Shown piece after piece: positions 54,673 to 64,000 of a DNA stretch of 64,000 nucleotides; the first letter of the stretch is position 1; each line of letters opens with the position of its first letter. The translations under genes and the position numbers were made by a program. The notes beneath the pieces were generated by a model. That model saw only the letters and a list, made by a program, of their open reading frames with translations, had not been told where the DNA came from and did no database searches. The stretch is taken from the NCBI RefSeq assembly GCF_003217325.1, contig NZ_QJTI01000003.1, positions 62,001 through 126,000 on the forward strand, read 5' to 3'. The DNA comes from Rhodopseudomonas faecalis. GTDB lineage: Bacteria > Pseudomonadota > Alphaproteobacteria > Rhizobiales > Xanthobacteraceae.

Positions 54673-55707
54673 ATGACGCTTGCTGTTGACCCCTCCGGCC
54701 GGCAGACGGCAGCGCCGGAGCAATCGCTGTATCTGGTGGTGCCGCTCTACAATGAAGCGGCGGGGCTGCGGCAATTGCACGAACGGCTGCAGGCGCTGGC
54801 CACCACGCTGCAGCAGTGCTACCGGCTGCGCTGCGAAGTGATCTATGTCGATGACGGCAGCGCCGACGACACGCTGGTGATCGCCCGCGGCCTGCCCGCC
54901 GCCCCTGCGCTCGACGTGCAGGTGGTGTCGCTGTCGCGCAATTTCGGCAAGGAAGCGGCGCTGATGGCCGGGCTCGATTATGCCGGCCAGGGCGCGGTGC
55001 TGTTCATGGACGGCGACGGCCAGCATCCGCCGGCGCTGGTCGAAAAACTGGTGCAGCACTGGCTGGTCGATGGCTATGACGTGGTCTACACCGCCAAGGC
55101 CCATCGCGATAACGAATCCTGGGCGCGGCGCACCGCGGTGCGCGGCTTCTACGCGCTGATCAATTGGGGCGCCCGGCAAAAGATCCCCGAGGACGCCGGC
55201 GATTTCCGGCTGCTGTCGCCGCGCGCTACCGCGGCGCTGCGGCAATTACCGGAGCGCAACCGCTTCTTCAAGGGCCTGGCGAGCTGGATCGGCTTCCGCC
55301 AGATCCGGGTCGATTACGAGCCGGAGCCGCGCGCGCACGGCATCACCTCGTTCAATGCGGCGCGGCTGATCGGGCTGTCGATCGAAGGGCTGACCTCGTT
55401 TTCGGTGGCGCCGCTGCGCATCGCCAGCGCGCTCGGCGTGCTGCTGGCGCTCGGCGCGTTCCTGTTCGGCATCTCGATCCTGTGGGAGACCTGGATCGAC
55501 GGCAAATCGGTGCCGGGCTATCCGTCGCTGATCGTCGGCATGATGACGATCGGCGGCGTGCAGCTGCTGATGATCGGCATCGTTGGCGAATACATCGGAA
55601 AAATCCTGTCCGAGCTGAAAGCGCGGCCGATCTACTTCGTCGCCGAACACAATGTGCGCCGCGCCAGCCCCGACGCCGCCAGCGGCGAGCGGACCGCGGC
55701 CGAATGA
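54673..55707 (+). CDS. family 2 glycosyltransferase, DPM1/ArnC-like
   Basis: A 344-aa inverting GT2 enzyme. The nucleotide-sugar site is VVPLYNEAAG with IYVDDGSADDT, the metal site MDGDGQHPP, and the acceptor loop EDAGDFRLLSPR. Two C-terminal helices (ASALGVLLALGAFLFGISIL; IGGVQLLMIGIVGEYIGKIL) resemble polyprenyl-phosphate glycosyltransferases. Its stop overlaps the HpnK-type deacetylase gene by four bases, implying a shared product. Confidence 0.88.
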   Translation: MTLAVDPSGRQTAAPEQSLYLVVPLYNEAAGLRQLHERLQALATTLQQCYRLRCEVIYVDDGSADDTLVIARGLPAAPALDVQVVSLSRNFGKEAALMAGLDYAGQGAVLFMDGDGQHPPALVEKLVQHWLVDGYDVVYTAKAHRDNESWARRTAVRGFYALINWGARQKIPEDAGDFRLLSPRATAALRQLPERNRFFKGLASWIGFRQIRVDYEPEPRAHGITSFNAARLIGLSIEGLTSFSVAPLRIASALGVLLALGAFLFGISILWETWIDGKSVPGYPSLIVGMMTIGGVQLLMIGIVGEYIGKILSELKARPIYFVAEHNVRRASPDAASGERTAAE

Positions 55708-56546
55708 GCGAGGCCGGGCCGCGCCGCATCTGGCTGTGCGCCGACGATTACGGCATCAGCCCCGGCGTCAATCGCGCGATCCGGCAATTGCTGACCATGG
55801 GCCGCATCAACGCCACCTCGGTGATGATGGTCGGCCCGGCGATCGGCCGCGATGAAGTCAAAGCGCTGACCGCCGCGGCCGACAGCCAGCCCGGCGCCGC
55901 GATCGGCCTGCACGTCACGCTGACCGCGCCGTTCTATCCGCTCAGCCTGCATTTTGCGCCGCTGGCGGGCGGCATGTTTCTGCCGCTGGCCAAGAAGCTG
56001 CAATCGAGTTTGCTGCGCCGCTACGACCGCGAGATCGTGCGCGCCGAAATCGCCGCGCAACTCGCCGCGTTCAAGGAAGCGTTCGGCCGGCTACCAGACT
56101 ATGTCGACGGCCATCAGCATGTGCAACTGTTTCCGCAGATCCGCGACGCTTTCCTCTCCGCAGTGCAGCGCGCCGCGCCGCGCGCCTGGGTGCGGCAATG
56201 CGGGCGCAACCAGGCGCTGACCCGGCGGCTGAGCCAGCCGAAGGCGCTTTTACTCGATAGTCTGAGCGTGCAGTTTCGCGCCCGGGCGCACCGCGCCGGC
56301 ATCGCGTTCAATCCGGGCTTTGCCGGCGCCTATGATTTTGGCCAAACCAGCGATTTCGGCGCGCATATGCGCGGCTTCCTGGACGGGCTGCCCGATGGCG
56401 GCCTGGTGATGTGTCACCCGGGCTATGTCGATCAGACCCTGATCAGCCTCGACCCGGTCACCGACCAGCGCGAACGCGAACTGGCCTATCTCGCCGGCGA
56501 TGCGTTTGCTCGACTGCTCGCCGAGCAGCAGGTTCGGCTCAGCTAG
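55704..56546 (+). CDS. ChbG/HpnK (YdjC) family carbohydrate deacetylase
   Basis: A 280-aa deacetylase-like protein. Hallmarks are LCADDYGISPGVNRAI, IGLHVTLTAP, VDGHQHVQLFPQI and MCHPGYVDQ, giving the metal-binding Asp and His residues of the family. Starts at ATG 55704 overlapping the glycosyltransferase stop. Probably removes an N-acetyl group from a lipid-linked sugar, possibly a hopanoid intermediate (HpnK). The natural substrate is not determinable here. Confidence 0.88.
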   Translation: MSEAGPRRIWLCADDYGISPGVNRAIRQLLTMGRINATSVMMVGPAIGRDEVKALTAAADSQPGAAIGLHVTLTAPFYPLSLHFAPLAGGMFLPLAKKLQSSLLRRYDREIVRAEIAAQLAAFKEAFGRLPDYVDGHQHVQLFPQIRDAFLSAVQRAAPRAWVRQCGRNQALTRRLSQPKALLLDSLSVQFRARAHRAGIAFNPGFAGAYDFGQTSDFGAHMRGFLDGLPDGGLVMCHPGYVDQTLISLDPVTDQRERELAYLAGDAFARLLAEQQVRLS

Positions 56547-56691
56547 CGAGCGGCAACGGCCGGGTTCGCCTACCAAAATTTAATGAACAGCCACACTTCT
56601 GGCGCGCGCGGCGACGATTACATTGTGAAGCGCGCCGCATGCGCTGTCGGACGATAGCGCGCGGCGGTGACACGTTGTCGTGGAGAACAAG

Positions 56692-57543
56692 ATGACCCCG
56701 CAAGAACGTCAGTTGATCGACGAGCTGTTTGAGCGGCTCGCCCGCGTCGAGAACGCGCCGCGCGACCGCGAGGCCGCTGCCGCGATCGCCGAGGGACTGC
56801 GGTACGCGCCGAACGCGGTCTATACGCTGGTGCAGACCGTGCTGTTGCAGGACGAGGCGCTGAAGCGCGCCGATGCGCGCATCAAGGAACTGGAAGCCGG
56901 CCCCGCGCCGCAGCAGCCCGAGCACGGCGGCAGCTTCCTCGACACCATGCGCTCGACGCTGTTTGGCGGCGGCGAGCAGCCGCGCAGTTCGGTGCCCAAT
57001 GTCCGCCCGAACAACGATGGCGGCCGACCGGCCTGGAACACCGGGCAGGTGCTGCCGCAGGGCGGCCCCGCTGGCGGTTTTGGCCAGGGAGGCATGGGAC
57101 AGGGCGGCTTGGGCCAGGGTGGCTTGGGCCAGGGTGGCTTTGGACAAGGCGGCGGTGGCCCGTTCGGCCAGCAGGCCGCGGGCGGTGGCGGCGGCTCATT
57201 CCTCGGCACCGCGGCCGCGGCAGCGGCGGGCGTGATCGGTGGTTCGCTGCTGCTGTCGAGCATCCGCGGCATGATGGGCGGCGGCGAAGGCGGCCATCAG
57301 CAGAGTCTTGCCGATGCGCAGGCCGGTGGCGGTGGCGGCGGCCCGTGGGGCTCGTCGTCCGGTTCGGGCGGTGATCTCGCCCGCGACGCCGGCCTCAACG
57401 ACATCGGCTCGTCGGGCGGCCGCGGCGGCGAAGAGAGTTCGCGCGCCGGCCTGGTCGACCAGGGTTCCTATGACCAGGCGTCCTACGATGACGACCCGGG
57501 CTTTGATGATTTCGACGACGGCGGCGACAGCGACTACGCCTGA
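56692..57543 (+). CDS. DUF2076 domain protein
   Basis: A 283-aa protein. The DUF2076 N-terminus MTPQERQLIDELFERLARVE and the coiled YAPNAVYTLVQTVLLQDEAL region (to about residue 65) are followed by a Gly/Gln-rich segment with repeats of the GGLGQ/GGFGQ type (about 125-160). A hydrophobic glycine-zipper-like stretch (SFLGTAAAAAAGVIGGSLLL) and a Ser/Gly/Asp-rich tail end it. ATG 56692 has GGAG at 6 bp. Function unknown; possibly membrane-associated. Confidence 0.85.
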   Translation: MTPQERQLIDELFERLARVENAPRDREAAAAIAEGLRYAPNAVYTLVQTVLLQDEALKRADARIKELEAGPAPQQPEHGGSFLDTMRSTLFGGGEQPRSSVPNVRPNNDGGRPAWNTGQVLPQGGPAGGFGQGGMGQGGLGQGGLGQGGFGQGGGGPFGQQAAGGGGGSFLGTAAAAAAGVIGGSLLLSSIRGMMGGGEGGHQQSLADAQAGGGGGGPWGSSSGSGGDLARDAGLNDIGSSGGRGGEESSRAGLVDQGSYDQASYDDDPGFDDFDDGGDSDYA

Positions 57544-57568
57544 GCCATCCGTCACTGCTCATCAATGC

Positions 57569-57594
57569 AACGGCCGCCGATTTCGGCGGCCGTT
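57569..57594 (+). terminator. long palindrome after DUF2076 gene, terminator-like
   Basis: Perfect 12-bp stem AACGGCCGCCGA / TCGGCGGCCGTT with a two-base spacer. Only a weak T-rich tail (GTCGTTGG) follows, so intrinsic termination is uncertain. Confidence 0.55.
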
Positions 57595-57602
57595 GTCGTT
57601 GG

Positions 57603-57754
57603 TAATACCAACGGCTCCTACCATTGACTCGTCATGCCCGCGCTTGTCGCGGGCATCCACGTCTTGAAAGCGCTGCAAGATCAAAGACGTCATGGCCGGG
57701 ACGGAGCCCGGCCATGACATGCGGAGTGGTTGGTATCAATTGCCGTTGGTATAA
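57603..57754. repeat. MITE-like repeat family A, copy 4
   Basis: About 152 bp: left end TAATACCAACGG, core CCCGCGCTTGTCGCGGGC and CATCCACGTCTTGAA, GATCAAAGACGTCATGGCCG, CCCGGCCATGACATGC, right end CCGTTGGTATAA. A partial extra fragment (GCGCGGGCATGACGG) follows at about 57775-57789. Confidence 0.82.
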
Positions 57755-57810
57755 GACGTCGATGCTAGGGACCAAGCGCGGGCATGACGGCTCATGAATT
57801 GGAGCCGAGA

Positions 57811-58599
57811 TCAGATCACCACGACCCGCGCGCCGACCTTGACGCGCTCGTAGAGGTCGATGACGTCCTCATTGCGCATGCGGATGCAGCCGGATGACAC
57901 GTTGGTGCCGATCGTCCACGGCTCGTTGGAACCGTGAATGCGATACAGCGACGAGCCGAGATACATCGCGCGCGCGCCGAGCGGATTCTGCGGGCCGCCT
58001 TCCATGTGGCGCGGCAGATCGGGACGGCGCGCCAGCATTTCCGGCGGCGGCGTCCAGGCCGGCCATTCCTTCTTCGCCGAAATGTGTTTCACGCCCGACC
58101 AGGTGAAGCCTGGCCGGCCAACGCCGACGCCGTAGCGCAGCGCGCGGCCATCGCCCTGCACCAGGTACAGAAACTTGTTCGGCGTATCGATCACGATGGT
58201 GCCGGCGCTTTCGCGGCCGTCATAGGCCACTAACTGCTTTTCGTATTTCGGATCGAACGAATGCTGCGCGCCTTCGATCATGTCGTCCGGTTCGCGCACC
58301 ACCTGCTGCGGATCGTAGAGCGGCCGTTGCCGCGCGCCATAGGGCGACTGCCGCTGATAGGGTTCCGGCTCATAGCCCGGCTGCGCCGGCCCGTCGCTGA
58401 ACAAGAATTCGATGAAGCCGCCGCCCATCCGGCCGCGCTGGGCCGACGCCATCCGCACCGGCGGCGGCGCCGGATCATCGGCGTAAAACAGGGTCGGCGA
58501 CCGATCCACAGCATAGACATCGCGCGCAGCGGCAGAAGGCAGTCCAGCGGCGAGACACGACACGCCGGCCAGCAAGGCGAGAGTGGCTTTCTTCAACAT
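57811..58599 (-). CDS. L,D-transpeptidase (ErfK/YbiS/YnhG family)
   Basis: A 262-aa periplasmic peptidoglycan cross-linking or anchoring enzyme. The signal peptide is KKATLALLAGVSCLAAGLPSAAA. The catalytic domain is at the C-terminus: IVIDTPNKFLYLVQGDG, YGVGVGRPGFTWSG and YRIHGSNEPWTIGTNVSSGC with catalytic Cys and His. The first half is Pro/Gln-rich. It could form 3-3 cross-links or attach an outer-membrane protein. Confidence 0.92.
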   Translation of the reverse strand: MLKKATLALLAGVSCLAAGLPSAAARDVYAVDRSPTLFYADDPAPPPVRMASAQRGRMGGGFIEFLFSDGPAQPGYEPEPYQRQSPYGARQRPLYDPQQVVREPDDMIEGAQHSFDPKYEKQLVAYDGRESAGTIVIDTPNKFLYLVQGDGRALRYGVGVGRPGFTWSGVKHISAKKEWPAWTPPPEMLARRPDLPRHMEGGPQNPLGARAMYLGSSLYRIHGSNEPWTIGTNVSSGCIRMRNEDVIDLYERVKVGARVVVI

Positions 58600-58908
58600 C
58601 GACGTACTCTGTACTGTTTCGTCGGAACTGGTTCGTCAGCAACCGCCCACGGCCGCGCCATGGACGTGAACAACTGATTTTAAAATTGCATCGCTTTGGT
58701 AAACGCCGGCTCAGTTCCGATTCACCAAGCGCGCAGAGCGCCGCGGATTGTCGATTCAAAGTTTATTTTGCATGAAGACGATCATGCATGGTTAACCTCA
58801 AGTAATCGGACTTTTCGCGGCAATATTCGCGCGACAGCGGCGCGTGAACGCGTCGTTAAATAGATGCCGCTATCAGTGGAATTCTCGATAGAGGTTAGGA
58901 CACGCCCG
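58600..58908. other. 309-bp divergent region (L,D-transpeptidase / cheZ)
   Basis: Promoters for both genes expected. The AT-rich stretch TTCAAAGTTTATTTTGCATG (58755-58774) is the most promoter-like part. No gene recognised. Confidence 0.35.
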
Positions 58909-59706
58909 ATGCCCGTTCAGCGCAAGCGTTTTCGTATTGAAGAAATTCACCTTGGGAGCACGCCGGTGCCATTGACTGCCGAGGAAGATACCAGCGAAGG
59001 GCACCGCGAGATCATGAACGAGCTTCGCGCCATCCGTGAACAGATGGCCAAGTACGCGAACGCACCGCGCGCCGCCAGTTCCGGCGAGGACGCGACCGCA
59101 GCCGTGATTGAAGCTTCGAAGGACGAGCAGATGGCCGCGGCGCACGCGCTGCTGGAAAGCTATCGCGCTCAGATCGAGCAGTGCGAAAAGCTCAAGGTCG
59201 AACTCGACCTGATCCACGATGCCATCAACCGCACCAAGCGCGAAATCGCTGTGCTGCACGGCAAGAGCTTCTCCGGCGAGGAGATGGCCAAGCTGAACGG
59301 CGAACTCGGCGCGGTGGTCGGCGGCACGGAAGAAGCGACCCAGCAAATTCTGGAAGCGACCGAGGCGATCGATCAGGCAGCGACCGCTCTGACCAAGGTT
59401 AATTCGCCCGAGCAGCAGCAGATGCTCACCGAGGAAATCCAGGAAAAGGTGATCTCGATCTTCGAGGCCTGTAACTTCCAGGATCTCACCGGCCAGCGGA
59501 TCAACAAGGTGATGCAGACGATGAAGTTCATCGAGCATCACATCAACACCATGATGGACATCTGGGGCGGCGTCGACGCCATTAAGGCGCACTCGACGCC
59601 GATCGTCGACACCCGCGAAGGCGATGCCAAGCTGCTGAACGGCCCGCGCGCGATCGGCGAGGAAGGCCACGCCTCCCAGGACGACATCGACGCGATGTTC
59701 GACTAA
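58909..59706 (+). CDS. cheZ: CheZ-type protein phosphatase
   Basis: A 265-aa protein that should dephosphorylate CheY-P. The central and C-terminal helices contain the CheZ active-site segment EACNFQDLTGQRINKV (about residues 185-200), with the required Asp and Gln. The C-terminus SQDDIDAMFD resembles the CheY-binding tail. The N-terminal half is basic and coiled. No cheA or cheB is adjacent. ATG 58909 follows TTAGGA. The candidate partner CheY is at 25475. Confidence 0.88.
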   Translation: MPVQRKRFRIEEIHLGSTPVPLTAEEDTSEGHREIMNELRAIREQMAKYANAPRAASSGEDATAAVIEASKDEQMAAAHALLESYRAQIEQCEKLKVELDLIHDAINRTKREIAVLHGKSFSGEEMAKLNGELGAVVGGTEEATQQILEATEAIDQAATALTKVNSPEQQQMLTEEIQEKVISIFEACNFQDLTGQRINKVMQTMKFIEHHINTMMDIWGGVDAIKAHSTPIVDTREGDAKLLNGPRAIGEEGHASQDDIDAMFD

Positions 59707-59734
59707 GCTCAAACGCCAAATACGATCGATCGAG

Positions 59735-59765
59735 CCGGCCGCTGCAAAGCGGCCGGTTTTGTTTT
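59735..59765 (+). terminator. rho-independent terminator after cheZ
   Basis: 9-bp stem CCGGCCGCT / AGCGGCCGG with loop GCAA, followed by TTTTGTTTT. Confidence 0.9.
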
Positions 59766-59886
59766 AGCGGGTTCTCGCCGGCGCTCGCAGCGCCCACAGG
59801 CAGGCCAGCGCCGCGACCACGCCGAGCGGCGCCAGTTCCAGCACCACGCCGTCAGCCTGGCGCGAAAGCCGCGGACCGTCTCAGCG

Positions 59887-60402
59887 TCATGCCCGCGGCG
59901 CGCAGCGCACGTAGACCATGTTGCCGTAGCGATTGGCGGCATCCTTGTCGATGAACCGGGTCACCAGCACGCGGCCGTCGAACGACAGGATTTCACGGTC
60001 GAGATCGCCGCCGGCCGGGCCGGGCGGACCGATATAGTTCTTGCCGCTGCTGCTGCCCTTGAGGCGCAATTCCTGCGGGGTGGCCTGGTCGGCGAGATGC
60101 ATGATCACGCCGCCGGAAGCGCCAGCGCCGATCACATAGGGATTTTTGCACTGGCTGCGCGCGGCGGCCTCGGTGCGGGCGCGGTCATTCGGGTTCTGGA
60201 ACGAGGCCAGCCCCCAGCGCCCCACGATCTCATCGGGCCGGATGGTTGCGGGAAGTTCGGGCTCCGGCGGCGGCTCGGCCGGCGCTGCCGACTGTGACGA
60301 ACCAAACCCGCCAAACGTGCCGCATCCCCCGAGCGAGAGCGCCAGGAGACAGGCCGCGCCCAGATGAATGAATGTGCGTGCGCTGCTGCGTGTGCTGACC
60401 AT
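59887..60402 (-). CDS. predicted lipoprotein
   Basis: A 171-aa protein with a signal peptide and lipobox LSLGGC, so Cys is the likely acylated residue. A Pro/Glu-rich linker (PAEPPPEPELP) precedes a compact domain with RPDEIVGRWGLASFQ, LSFDGRVLVTRF and VYVRCAP; the first block suggests a small beta-structured envelope domain. I do not recognise the family. ATG 60402 (MVSTRSSA) is chosen for its signal peptide; the frame extends upstream. In the gap just downstream, the minus strand encodes a 30-aa hydrophobic C-terminal remnant before 59766. Confidence 0.72.
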   Translation of the reverse strand: MVSTRSSARTFIHLGAACLLALSLGGCGTFGGFGSSQSAAPAEPPPEPELPATIRPDEIVGRWGLASFQNPNDRARTEAAARSQCKNPYVIGAGASGGVIMHLADQATPQELRLKGSSSGKNYIGPPGPAGGDLDREILSFDGRVLVTRFIDKDAANRYGNMVYVRCAPRA

Positions 60403-60571
60403 GATTTTCCCAAAACCTCGTGCTGGCTGCGCCCGGGCGCAGACAAGCGCAAATCCGCTGCCTGAGCAATGCGGTACTAATGTGAACGTGAGACACGAAC
60501 GTGAGGACACGGCGACTCGGCTGCGACGCTGTAGCATGTTACGCCAGCTTCACCATCGCCAGAAGCCCTTG

Positions 60572-60639
60572 CTTGACAGGACCGGGTCCACACCATATTC
60601 CCGGACACGCTATTAGCACTCCTGCAGCGAGACTGCCAA
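60572..60639 (+). promoter_or_regulatory. groESL heat-shock promoter with degenerate CIRCE element
   Basis: A CIRCE-like inverted repeat lies at 60613-60639: TTAGCACTC, 9-bp spacer, GACTGCCAA (7 of 9 positions match the consensus second arm). Just upstream is CTTGACA (60572-60578) with CCATATT (60593) 17 bp after CTTG, which fits the alphaproteobacterial RpoH pattern. Dual control by RpoH and the HrcA repressor is inferred. Confidence 0.75.
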
Positions 60640-60740
60640 AGGGTGCACGCTGATCGGGCCCGCCGGCGCAAACCGAGCTGCGACCAGGTACTCGACAGCA
60701 CCCGAGTTGTGACAAGCAACCTCCTCCAAAAGGATTTCCC

Positions 60741-61037
60741 ATGGCCAAGACCAACTTCCGCCCCCTGCATGACCGCGTGCTGGTCAAGCGTATCGATGCC
60801 GAGACCAAGACCAAGGGCGGCATCATCATTCCAGATTCCGCCAAGGAAAAGCCGTCGCAGGGCGAGATCGTCGCCGTTGGCCCTGGCGGCCGCGACGAAG
60901 CCGGCAAGCTGATCCCGATCGACCTCAAGGTCGGCGATCGCGTGCTGTTCGGCAAGTGGTCGGGCACCGAGATCAAGCTCGACGGCGAAGAGCTGCTGAT
61001 CATGAAGGAATCCGACATCATGGGCGTGCTGGCGTAA
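60741..61037 (+). CDS. groES: co-chaperonin GroES
   Basis: A 98-aa GroES monomer of the heptameric lid. [16 protein letters not shown] at the start, the mobile loop [19 protein letters not shown], and ESDIMGVLA at the end are canonical. AAAAGGA precedes ATG 60741. Upstream CIRCE-like and RpoH-like sites suggest heat induction. groEL follows after a palindromic repeat. Confidence 0.97.
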   Translation: MAKTNFRPLHDRVLVKRIDAETKTKGGIIIPDSAKEKPSQGEIVAVGPGGRDEAGKLIPIDLKVGDRVLFGKWSGTEIKLDGEELLIMKESDIMGVLA

Positions 61038-61075
61038 GCCACCCACCCGCTTCGACTTTGAACACGGCCCTATCC

Positions 61076-62884
<1,809 letters not shown>

Positions 62885-62911
62885 GCCCTCCCCCTCCCCT
62901 GACAATGTTGC

Positions 62912-62941
62912 GAAGGCCGCCTCCGGGCGGCCTTCTTTTTT
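62912..62941 (+). terminator. rho-independent terminator after groEL
   Basis: 10-bp stem GAAGGCCGCC / GGCGGCCTTC with loop TCCG, then six T. Confidence 0.92.
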
Positions 62942-63040
62942 GGCGTGAGGGCGCGGATTTGATAGGACACTGCGTTGCCGATTCAGGTGGTGCGTTCCAG
63001 CCACCGATCGATCCAGCCATTTGCCTCGCGAGGACCTCCG

Positions 63041-64000
63041 ATGCGCGCTCTGCTGTTCGGCCTGATCTGCCTGCTTCCCGCCACCTCGCCGCTGCTCGCA
63101 CAAGGCAAAACACCGCCGAAGGCTCCCGCGATCCCGGCCAGCGAAACCCGCTATTTCACCACCCTGGATGGGCTGCTGGAGGGCAATGCCGACATCATCC
63201 TGAAAGAGGTCCGGCAGGGCAAAAACGTGACCGGGGCGACGCTCGACGTCTGCTATCCCGCCGAAAAGGGCTCTGAGCGCAAGGACCGCTTCGTGGTCGA
63301 TCTCGCCGTCAGCGGCGCCACCATGAGCGGCTCGACCCAGACCCAGGTCGACAAGCTGCCGGTCGCGGTCAAGATGACCCGCAAGCCGACCGGAGACACC
63401 TTTGAGTTCAAAGGCGAGGTCACGATCGGCCGCACCACCACGCAGCTGGTCTCGACCGACAATTCCGACCAGTCGGAAAAGGAATTTCTGGAAAGCCATT
63501 CCGGCGACGACGTGATCGCAGCGGCGCCCAAGGATTTTACCGAGGTGTCGCCGGAAGCGGTCGCGGTGCGGGTCAAGCTCTATGCCGCGGTCGATTTCCT
63601 CAAGAGCCTGAAGGGCCAGAACCTCGCGGTGTCGTTCGCCAGCCTGAACCCGAATTGCGAAGCGCTGCGCGCCGGCCATCAGGTGATCAATATCGCGGTC
63701 GATCCCGATCATGCCGCCGCGCTGGTGGCGCGCGCCAAGAGCGCGCCGGGCGTGGTCAGCGCCGGCTGGACCAGCGGCATGGTCGATATGGAGCGCACCA
63801 TCCGCTTTGCCGCCGCCGAATGGCGCAGCGGCGACAAGGTCAACCGCGACAAGCTGGCGATGGCGGTCGCCGACGTGCTCAGCAAGACCCTGAACGCGAC
63901 GCTGGCGTCCTCGATCTGGAGCGACGACAGCGGCAAGCTGACACTGACCTTCAAGCGGCCGAGCCCGATCATGCCGGCGCTCGGCCTGACCGAGACCGTG
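63041..64000 (+). CDS. secreted hypothetical protein, truncated by window end
   Basis: An open frame of 320 codons with no stop before the window end. A signal peptide (RALLFGLICLLPATSPLLAQG) leads to a domain starting SETRYFTTLDGLLEGNADII with a Cys at DVCYP; GDDVIAAAPKDFTEVSP and LNPNCEAL follow. Codon use matches the neighbours. ATG 63041 follows AGGA. I do not recognise the family; it is probably periplasmic or outer-membrane associated. Confidence 0.75.
   Translation, partial: MRALLFGLICLLPATSPLLAQGKTPPKAPAIPASETRYFTTLDGLLEGNADIILKEVRQGKNVTGATLDVCYPAEKGSERKDRFVVDLAVSGATMSGSTQTQVDKLPVAVKMTRKPTGDTFEFKGEVTIGRTTTQLVSTDNSDQSEKEFLESHSGDDVIAAAPKDFTEVSPEAVAVRVKLYAAVDFLKSLKGQNLAVSFASLNPNCEALRAGHQVINIAVDPDHAAALVARAKSAPGVVSAGWTSGMVDMERTIRFAAAEWRSGDKVNRDKLAMAVADVLSKTLNATLASSIWSDDSGKLTLTFKRPSPIMPALGLTETV

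Noticed and set aside
57569..57594. Palindrome considered as an operator
   Set aside because: It is placed immediately after the DUF2076 stop and before a repeat element, which fits a 3'-end hairpin better.
59709..59886. Small minus-strand frames after cheZ considered as a gene
   Set aside because: Only a roughly 30-residue hydrophobic C-terminal fragment ending at about 59766 looks protein-like; there is no start, and the cheZ terminator overlaps the region.

Overview
The window is 64 kb of gene-dense, high-GC alphaproteobacterial chromosome. Its content and gene order fit the Nitrobacteraceae (Rhodopseudomonas/Bradyrhizobium group), most likely a Rhodopseudomonas palustris relative. The pointers are a UbiA, lipid A/Kdo and MoaDE complement, small lineage-restricted families (DUF6111, DUF6101, DUF2076, DUF4170, DUF2093), a groESL operon with a CIRCE-like element, and several families of short dispersed palindromic repeats. 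This assignment is inferred by recognition, not by a search. I saw no phage, integrase, transposase, CRISPR array, rRNA or tRNA gene.

Layout. 0-2.9 kb (minus): overlapping operon DUF1285 - NUDIX CoA pyrophosphatase - DUF6111 - CCA tRNA nucleotidyltransferase. 3.0-10.1 kb (plus): MoxR ATPase, DUF58, and two large membrane-anchored proteins (BatA-like/DUF4159 and a 687-aa partner). 10.1-14.0 kb: CaiB/BaiF CoA-transferase, then a PadR regulator, a lone bc1-type Rieske protein, a NifX-like protein with a poly-His tail, and an ICMT-like methyltransferase. 14.0-25.2 kb: RNA/ribosome modification and housekeeping (TadA, an RluB-type pseudouridine synthase with a long repetitive N-terminus, RsmD, PrmB, MoaE, MoaD, PgsA, UvrC, an outer-membrane beta-barrel, a cold-shock protein, RlmJ). 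25.4-30.1 kb: orphan CheY, a HAD phosphatase, a TipF-like protein with a degenerate EAL domain, and an omega-aminotransferase. 30.2-37.8 kb: HisS, an unrecognised large protein with a DxDTT motif, a secreted SNase-like protein, an OmpA protein, HtpX, and a decayed gene. 37.8-43.9 kb: PAS-GGDEF-EAL protein, DUF6455, cytochrome c, acyl-CoA dehydrogenase, an SbmA/BacA-like transporter without an ATPase domain, DUF2093. 43.9-51.3 kb: LpxK, WaaA, DUF4170, CysQ-like, PmbA, DUF6101, UbiA and a secreted protein with a TTG start. 51.4-64 kb: RsmE, HisZ-HisG, GT2-HpnK pair, DUF2076, L,D-transpeptidase, CheZ, a lipoprotein, GroES-GroEL, and a secreted protein running off the end.

Connections. The window holds unlinked parts of larger pathways: histidine biosynthesis entry (HisZG) and its paralogue HisS; outer-membrane biogenesis (LpxK, WaaA, OmpA, L,D-transpeptidase, PgsA); chemotaxis and c-di-GMP signalling (CheY at 25.5 kb, CheZ at 58.9 kb, TipF-like, GGDEF-EAL); and protein quality control (GroESL, HtpX, PmbA).

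The most interesting material is (i) the PadR - solitary Rieske - NifX/poly-His cluster with operator-like palindromes, where the Rieske has CQCHGS instead of the usual CPCHGS; (ii) the four-gene MoxR/DUF58/DUF4159 membrane operon; (iii) the 579-aa unknown next to hisS; and (iv) several families of MITE-like repeats. One repeat copy supplies the stop codon of the OmpA gene and another sits between groES and groEL.
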